Shown here: piece after piece, positions 59,530-64,000 of the stretch
Layout of the letters: each line of letters starts with the position of its first letter
How positions within the stretch are numbered: position 1 is the stretch's first letter
NCBI GenBank assembly: GCA_017502085.1
Contig: JAFVVQ010000025.1
Coordinates: forward strand, 1-64,000
DNA from: Clostridia bacterium
GTDB lineage: Bacteria > Bacillota > Clostridia > Oscillospirales > Acutalibacteraceae
Reading direction: 5' to 3'
DNA length: 64,000 bases
Made by a program: the position numbers and the translations under genes
The notes under the pieces: generated by a model
Databases searched by the model: none
What the model saw: only the letters and a program-made list of their open reading frames with translations
What the model was told of the DNA's origin: nothing

Positions 59530-59559
59530 TTGACACACTAATTTAATGTATGCTATAAT
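59530..59559 (+). promoter_or_regulatory. Sigma-A promoter of smpB
   Basis: TTGACA, 18 bases, TATAAT with TG one base before the -10: consensus in both hexamers. 41 bases before the smpB ATG. Confidence 0.9.
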
Positions 59560-59600
59560 CACCTCCGAGTGTGGAGGTCTGCATATCAGAGGTTTACACT

Positions 59601-60059
59601 ATGGAAAAAGACAGCGGCATCAAAATTGTTGCCCAGAACAAAAAAGCATATCACGACTATTTTGTTCTTGAAAAGTTGGAGGCAGGTCTTGAGCTTTTCG
59701 GAACGGAAGTCAAATCCATCCGACAGGGCAAAATCAACCTCAAGGATTCGTGGTGTTTCGTCAAAGACGGAGAAATGTTTGTCAACGGAATGCACATCAG
59801 CCCTTATGAGCAGGGTAACATTTTTAACCGTGACCCGCTCAGAACAAAGCGTCTGCTTCTCCACAAGCGTGAAATCAGAAGATTTTATGCTCAGGTCAAG
59901 CAGGAGGGCCTTGCAATTGTTCCTTTGAGTGTTTATTTCAAAAAGGGCAGAGCAAAGGTTGAAATCGGTCTTTGCAAAGGTAAGAAGCTCTACGACAAAC
60001 GAGAGGTGGCTGCCAAGAAGGATGCACAGCGAACAATCGAGCGTAATTTACGCAGATGA
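59601..60059 (+). CDS. smpB: SsrA-binding protein SmpB
   Basis: A 152-residue partner of tmRNA in ribosome rescue. Signatures: VAQNKKAYHDYFVLEKLEAG, LFGTEVKSIRQGKINLKDSW, KRLLLHKREIRRF and the basic tail DKREVAAKKDAQRTIERNLR. The ATG with AGAGG is preferred to an upstream in-frame ATG. The tmRNA gene begins five bases after its stop. Confidence 0.96.
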   Translation: MEKDSGIKIVAQNKKAYHDYFVLEKLEAGLELFGTEVKSIRQGKINLKDSWCFVKDGEMFVNGMHISPYEQGNIFNRDPLRTKRLLLHKREIRRFYAQVKQEGLAIVPLSVYFKKGRAKVEIGLCKGKKLYDKREVAAKKDAQRTIERNLRR

Positions 60060-60064
60060 TATTC

Positions 60065-60413
60065 GGGGATGAAAGGATTTCGACGGGGGACCCGAGCCCG
60101 GATAAGCGAGTAGCGGTGTGGGACCGCTATAAAATCCGCAAATTTCAAAATTAAACGACAACAATAAAGTTGCTCTCGCTGCTTAACTAAGCAGCCGTCT
60201 CTGTGCGGAGGACTGCGGCCGCATAAGAGGCGTCGATCAGCAGTGAACGTGAACGGGTAACGGCGGATAGCCCGTCATGAACAATCTGTCTACCGAACGC
60301 ATGAGCCTGCCCATCGGCGCTTGCGGGAGGGAATCTTAAAAGACGGGATACACTCGTAGAAAGTCCCTGCAGAGGTTTTTCGGACGCGGTTTCGATTACC
60401 GCCATCTCCACCA
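60065..60413 (+). ncRNA. ssrA: Transfer-messenger RNA (tmRNA)
   Basis: The 5' end GGGGATGAAAGGATTTCGAC and the 3' end with TTCGATTACCGCCATCTCCA then CCA form the tRNA-like part: GGGGATG pairs with CATCTCC (one G-U). The tag frame reads NDNNKVALAA and stops at TAA inside the hairpin GCTGCTT/AAGCAGC. The codon directly before AAC-GAC is TTA, so the usual GCN resume codon is not seen; the tag may start at AAC. CCA is encoded. Located right after smpB, an uncommon but sensible pairing. Confidence 0.95.
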
Positions 60414-60414
60414 G

Positions 60415-60443
60415 GTCAAACCTTGCGGAAAGCAAGGTTTGAC
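60415..60443 (+). terminator. Perfect hairpin behind tmRNA (atypical terminator or processing signal)
   Basis: GTCAAACCTTGC-GGAAA-GCAAGGTTTGAC is a 12-bp perfect stem beginning two bases after the CCA end. It lacks an adjacent T tract (AGCAAAACAT follows; six T come about 14 bases later), so it may be a processing or stabilising signal. Confidence 0.55.
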
Positions 60444-60477
60444 AGCAAAACATATTTTTTAAAGTTACAGTGAGTGT

Positions 60478-60500
60478 ATTATTCGTTTTTGTCGAATAAT
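60478..60500 (+). promoter_or_regulatory. Inverted repeat containing a Spo0A-box-like sequence
   Basis: ATTATTCG and CGAATAAT flank TTTTTGT. The sequence TTTGTCGAATAA matches the Spo0A box core TGTCGAA. It lies ~60 bases before the first DUF4474-like gene. Either a hairpin or a binding site; not decidable by eye. Confidence 0.3.
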
Positions 60501-60559
60501 CAGGGGTAGCCGATGTATTGCGGCATAAGAGAAAAGAAAAGGTAACAAGGAGTAAGCAG

Positions 60560-61579
60560 ATGGAAAAGAAAAATTCTAATGCGATTGTCATCGCAATCAG
60601 CGTGATTGCGGTTGTGTTGGTCGCTGTTGTGTGTGCTCTCGTGCTCAAATCGGCTCACGATAAGGGCGGATTGCTCAACGTCGAAGATTCAACCTTTGAA
60701 CAGGTTGCGGAAACAACCAAGGAAGCACTCACCGACCTTATAACAACTGCCGTACCCGAAACGACAACCGAGGTTATCACAACGACTCAGCCCGTAATCG
60801 AGGCTCCTTCAGCGCCTCCCGTTGTTGTTGACAAGGAAGAAGGCGTCACGATCCCCCAGCTTGATGAGGAGAATATGTCTCACGGCTCGGCGGTGACACC
60901 GCCGCCCTCAAGTTCAAGCGGTTCATTGCCCAAGGATATGTCATTCTCAGGTCTCAACAGTATGGGCCATAAGGTTTACGGCACCAAGGAATACATATAC
61001 AACGACGATACGGATCCCAACTGCGTTCAGGCAAACTTCGGCTACAACCGTCTTTATGACTGGGGTGCTCAGCTTATCGACTTCAGCATCGATACAGCAA
61101 GAATGAAGTTTGAATATAATGATAAGGAATATATGATTCAGATATGGAAGGGTCAGTATATTTCGGGTGAAATGGGAACCGTTGGCGGTGAGGTCGGTCT
61201 TTACACAAGACCCAAGGGCACCGTCAGTGCGGTTGGTCATTATAACTGCGCTCCGTATGAGGAGTGGCTTAATATGGAAATGACCGTTCTCTGGGACGAA
61301 GACGGCAGCGGTAACTATCTGCCCCAGCTTACCAGAGCATACAGTCTCCATTGGTGGCCCACAGGCTTTGTTTTCGGTCAGCTTGCAGATAAGAAGGATT
61401 CAGATCCTCTCAGAGTTCTCTGCAGAATCACCTTCAATGAAGAAGGGATGGCAAACGCTTTTGCTGAAGCACTTGAACAGGAAGGATTCTCAAGCGTATC
61501 GAAGTTTGATCCCACTGTCAAAGATACATTTAGAATTTATGGCAAAGATGTAATTTTCATCTGGCAGGATGTCAGATAA
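60560..61579 (+). CDS. Membrane-anchored protein, DUF4474-like domain (paralogue 1)
   Basis: A 339-residue protein with a short N-terminus, one transmembrane helix (about 8-30, AIVIAISVIAVVLVAVVCAL), a Thr/Pro/Glu-rich spacer of about 110 residues (PETTTEVITTTQPVIEAP) and a globular domain (about 150-339). The domain carries YNRLYDWGAQLIDFSID, YMIQIWKGQYISGEMGTVGG, EVGLYTR and SLHWWPTGFVFGQL, which resemble DUF4474, a clostridial domain of unknown function. ATG chosen by AAGGAG. It would sit outside the membrane on a flexible stalk. A second copy follows 41 bases later. Confidence 0.78.
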   Translation: MEKKNSNAIVIAISVIAVVLVAVVCALVLKSAHDKGGLLNVEDSTFEQVAETTKEALTDLITTAVPETTTEVITTTQPVIEAPSAPPVVVDKEEGVTIPQLDEENMSHGSAVTPPPSSSSGSLPKDMSFSGLNSMGHKVYGTKEYIYNDDTDPNCVQANFGYNRLYDWGAQLIDFSIDTARMKFEYNDKEYMIQIWKGQYISGEMGTVGGEVGLYTRPKGTVSAVGHYNCAPYEEWLNMEMTVLWDEDGSGNYLPQLTRAYSLHWWPTGFVFGQLADKKDSDPLRVLCRITFNEEGMANAFAEALEQEGFSSVSKFDPTVKDTFRIYGKDVIFIWQDVR

Positions 61580-61620
61580 CCGAGAAAAGGACAGAATCTT
61601 AAAGAAAAGAGGTACAAGCG

Positions 61621-62694
61621 ATGAACAAATCAACACAGAAAATCATCATCATTGCTGTCAGCGTAATCATTGTTATTGTTGCCGCAACTGCTGCCGCCCT
61701 TATTCTTCCCGGTTTTATGAACAAGGAAGAGGTGACTCAGCCTACAACTAACTATGAACGCCCCACAGCAGATTCACAGGCACCTACTTATAATTTTGAG
61801 ACACCTACCGTTGATACGTCTCTTCCCTCAGTGGCAGAGACAATTCTCAACGCAACTCAGAATGCAACAAACCCCAACAACAAACCCACATCCAATAAGC
61901 CCGTAACTCCCACAAAGCCCGCTAACAACGCTCAGAAGCCCAATAACAACAGCGGAAGCGGTCCTGCAACAAAACCCACAAATCCTAACTATAAGGATAC
62001 TCAGTCGGGTCTTAACGTTAAGGACCTCATCGACGAGAACGGTGTTCAGGTTGCCGGTTACAGATACAGCAACGACGGTGACGGTTACTACTACACCGAC
62101 GATAAGGATTGTTGGCAGAAGAATGCAGGTTATAACGAAGTTTATGACAATATGGCTCCCCTTACCGCTATGTTCATCGACCAGGTTCGTATCCGCTTCA
62201 ACTATGGCGGTAAAGACTGGATGGTTCAGCTCTGGAAGGGTCAGTACGGCTGGCTTCTCGTTGGTGCCGAAATCGGCCTCTATACTCAGGAAGAGGGCGT
62301 GAACACAGGTGCTGTTACTGATATCAACCACTACAACTGCGCAGATAAGGATGATTGGCTCTATATGTCAATGGATTGCTACTGGGCAGAAGGCAATAAC
62401 GGTCACTATAAGAAAGTGTTTTCAAGACCTTATGCAAAGTATTGGTGGCCCACAGGCTTCGTTAAGGGTCAGCTTACAAAGTACACCTGGCCCAGAACAG
62501 AGCTCAAGATGAAGGCAAGAATCACCTTCAAAGATGCTCAGATGGCTAACCTCTTTGTTGAGGAGCTCAGAAAGACCGGCTTCGTAAGAGCTGCAGGCAG
62601 TGCATCAAATCAGCTTGTTGATGACTCTTACTATCAGAGCGGTGCAGACGTATGGTTCCTTTGGTCAACCATATATCACGACTGCTTCAAATAA
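61621..62694 (+). CDS. Membrane-anchored protein, DUF4474-like domain (paralogue 2)
   Basis: A 357-residue paralogue of the preceding protein: transmembrane helix at about 8-30 (IIIIAVSVIIVIVAATAAAL), a long Asn/Pro/Thr-rich spacer (KPTSNKPVTPTKPANNAQKP) and the same domain (about 160-357) with YNEVYDNMAPLTAMFIDQVR, WMVQLWKGQYGWLLVGAEIG, SMDCYW and KYWWPTGFVKGQL. Spacers differ completely while the domains match, so the domain is the conserved function. It has an additional insert near the C-terminus. Confidence 0.78.
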   Translation: MNKSTQKIIIIAVSVIIVIVAATAAALILPGFMNKEEVTQPTTNYERPTADSQAPTYNFETPTVDTSLPSVAETILNATQNATNPNNKPTSNKPVTPTKPANNAQKPNNNSGSGPATKPTNPNYKDTQSGLNVKDLIDENGVQVAGYRYSNDGDGYYYTDDKDCWQKNAGYNEVYDNMAPLTAMFIDQVRIRFNYGGKDWMVQLWKGQYGWLLVGAEIGLYTQEEGVNTGAVTDINHYNCADKDDWLYMSMDCYWAEGNNGHYKKVFSRPYAKYWWPTGFVKGQLTKYTWPRTELKMKARITFKDAQMANLFVEELRKTGFVRAAGSASNQLVDDSYYQSGADVWFLWSTIYHDCFK

Positions 62695-62791
62695 GCCGAT
62701 AAATTCACATTACTTATTTTCCGTAACCGCCTTATGTTAATATTTTATACATTTCTGATATGATATCCGTTCATTTTTAGAGGAAAAGTTA

Positions 62792-62820
62792 TTGACATAA
62801 AGGCGAGTTTATGGTAATAT
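62792..62820 (+). promoter_or_regulatory. Sigma-A promoter of the surface-protein gene
   Basis: TTGACA, exactly 17 bases, TAATAT with TG one base upstream, about 50 bases before the coding region. Confidence 0.85.
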
Positions 62821-62870
62821 AAGACTACAATTGTTGCTCTCGCAATAAAAAATGAAAGGAATGGTTCGAA

Positions 62871-63389
62871 ATGAAAAAGGTACTTGCAATTGTTCTTGCT
62901 CTTGTAATGGCACTCTCTTGCTCAGCTATGGCTTTCGCAACAAGTGACGATGCTACTACAACAACAGCTGCTGCTGCAACAACTCCCGCTACAACAACTA
63001 CCGGTGAACTCGTTGCTGCAACTGTTACAGACATTCTCGGCAAAATTGTTGACCTTGCTAAGGCTGGCATGTCCCAGTGGAACGACGTTGAGGCTATCGT
63101 TCTCAAGATCCTTGAGTTCCTCGAAGGCGCATTTGACGCTGTTGCAGGCGCAAAGGTTGACGGTCTTGTTGCAGACCTTGAGGCTCTTGTTTCCGGCGCT
63201 AAGCTTCCCGGTATGCAGGATCTCATCAACGCTCTTAAAGAAAAGATTCTCAGCTGGTACACACCTGACATCTTTGTTACAGAGCCCGTTGAAACACCTG
63301 AAACAGGTTCCGCTCCCGTTGGCATCGCTGTTTTCGCTGCTGTTTCAGTAGCTGCTGCAGCTGCTTTCGTTTGCACAAAGAAGAACTAA
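62871..63389 (+). CDS. Surface protein with signal peptide, Thr-rich region and sortase-like C-terminus
   Basis: A 172-residue exported protein. Signal peptide about 1-23 (KKVLAIVLALVMALSCSAMA); Thr/Ala-rich linker (ATTTTAAAATTPATTTT); an amphipathic helical core about 45-135 (TVTDILGKIVDLAKAGMSQW; VEAIVLKILEFLEGAFDAVA); then TPETGSAPVG, a hydrophobic helix and CTKKN at the end, the arrangement of a sortase sorting signal (PxTG-like variant). Cell-wall anchoring is inferred. Strong promoter and terminator make it monocistronic and probably abundant. RBS GAAAGGA. Confidence 0.75.
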   Translation: MKKVLAIVLALVMALSCSAMAFATSDDATTTTAAAATTPATTTTGELVAATVTDILGKIVDLAKAGMSQWNDVEAIVLKILEFLEGAFDAVAGAKVDGLVADLEALVSGAKLPGMQDLINALKEKILSWYTPDIFVTEPVETPETGSAPVGIAVFAAVSVAAAAAFVCTKKN

Positions 63390-63453
63390 TTTAAGTTTTA
63401 GCTTTGCTAAACCTTGTTTGATTAAATTAGCGCAAGAATTTAATTAAATAGTT

Positions 63454-63488
63454 CGGCGGGGTATCCTCAAGGATGCTCCGCTTTTTTC
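63454..63488 (+). terminator. Intrinsic terminator
   Basis: GCGGGGTATCCT and AGGATGCTCCGC pair with minor mismatches and are followed by six T residues. Confidence 0.87.
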
Positions 63489-63577
63489 ATCAGGTGTTCC
63501 GAAAATAACGGTGGCATCAATTACGCCGCAGAGTTATATAAGTCATAATAAAGGATATATTATTTTAAGGGGGTTTT

Positions 63578-64000
63578 ATGATGCAAAAGAGAAAGTGTTT
63601 TATTTCGGTTGTTTCTCTGCTTCTTTGCGTTATTTTCATTTTTGGTGCTTGCTCCGTTGATAAAACAGAAGACGAAACAACGAGCGAGACGAACGAGGTT
63701 GTTGATGTTGGCGGCCAGGGTGAAAGTACAATTCAACCCGTAACGCAGCCTCCCGTTCGCAAACCTTCAACCGAAAAATTGATTGCGCTCACTTATGATG
63801 ACGGACCGAATCCGTCAACAACAAACAGAATTCTTGCTGCGCTTGAAAAGAATAATTCTGTCGCAACCTTCTTTGTTGTCGGTAACAGAATTGATAGCGG
63901 CGTTGATACAATCAGGAAAGCAATTGGTATGGGTTGCGAAATTGCAAACCATACTTACAGTCATAAATATCTTAACAAGATCAGTGATTCGGAACGAAAC
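63578..64000 (+). CDS. Polysaccharide deacetylase lipoprotein, N-terminal part (cut by window end)
   Basis: The first 141 residues are visible. Signal peptide and lipobox: CFISVVSLLLCVIFIFGAC. A ~45-residue Thr/Glu/Pro-rich linker precedes the NodB domain: LIALTYDDGPNPSTTNRILA (metal-binding Asp-Asp) and, further on, ANHTYSHKYL (His-x3-His pattern). Members remove acetyl groups from peptidoglycan or chitin-like sugars; substrate cannot be told. Two adjacent ATGs are possible behind AAGGGGG. Confidence 0.85.
   Translation, partial: MMQKRKCFISVVSLLLCVIFIFGACSVDKTEDETTSETNEVVDVGGQGESTIQPVTQPPVRKPSTEKLIALTYDDGPNPSTTNRILAALEKNNSVATFFVVGNRIDSGVDTIRKAIGMGCEIANHTYSHKYLNKISDSERN

Noticed and set aside
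60478..60500. Firm Spo0A binding site
   Set aside because: The TGTCGAA core is perfect but lies inside an inverted repeat that may simply be a hairpin; kept only as a low-confidence feature.
1..64000. CRISPR arrays, tRNA and rRNA genes
   Set aside because: No regularly spaced direct repeats and no complete tRNA-like fold other than the tmRNA were seen.

Overview
The window reads as chromosomal DNA of a spore-forming, Gram-positive anaerobe of the class Clostridia, most likely a gut member of the Oscillospiraceae/Ruminococcaceae. This rests on the sporulation genes (spoIIE, yqfC-yqfD, ylbJ), strong AGGAGG-type ribosome sites with some TTG/GTG starts, a short YidC without signal peptide, YlmH, YabP/YqfC-type and SpoVT/AbrB-type proteins, and the gene order rnc - Elp3-like radical SAM - smc and topA - trmFO. 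The family assignment is inference; no rRNA gene is present.

Bases 1 to about 8,490 differ from the rest: clearly AT-richer, full of small exported proteins of unknown function, and closed on the right by a large serine recombinase that has lost its catalytic N-terminus. This looks like the remnant of an integrated element. It carries a sigma-70-family factor, a membrane anti-sigma-like partner, and three promoters sharing GTAAGA-N15-GACTATAT. These sit before the anti-sigma gene, before a 393-residue secreted protein, and before a small secreted protein followed by VanZ-like genes. The last two also share a downstream leader with a conserved ribosome site and start codon. I regard this as a self-contained sigma-factor regulon and the best candidate for an undescribed system.

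From 8,500 to 41,220 the content is ordinary core genome: yqfD-yqfC against ylbJ; a cytoplasmic sialidase-like protein; queT with a probable preQ1 riboswitch and a NagD-like phosphatase; uvrC; rsmD-coaD-coiled-coil protein; rpsF-ssb-rpsR; spoIIE; rlmB followed by a catalytically degenerate P1B-type ATPase with a long acidic N-terminus; infC (AUC start)-rpmI-rplT with an attenuator-like leader; a frameshifted SpoU/TrmH methyltransferase; dprA-topA-trmFO-rnc-radical SAM-smc; and a strongly expressed class III aminotransferase with a two-domain class II aldolase.

From 41,400 to 53,200 there is a stand-alone 53-residue amphipathic peptide gene with its own strong promoter and terminator, a lipoprotein, an RluA-like gene behind a TetR regulator with a palindromic operator, and a tightly overlapping operon topB - orphan peptide-binding lipoprotein - VanZ - GH5-like protein - ylmH. 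The GH5-like protein lacks both catalytic glutamates. A calcium-type P-ATPase and an AbrB-like regulator with a zinc ribbon follow.

From 53,200 to 64,000 lie the rpmH-rnpA-yidD-yidC-jag operon and, divergently, dnaA-ftsY-rdgB-yhbY (dnaA is not followed by dnaN), then smpB and tmRNA. The end of the window holds two paralogous membrane-anchored proteins resembling DUF4474, a surface protein with a sortase-like tail, and the start of a polysaccharide deacetylase lipoprotein cut off by the window edge.
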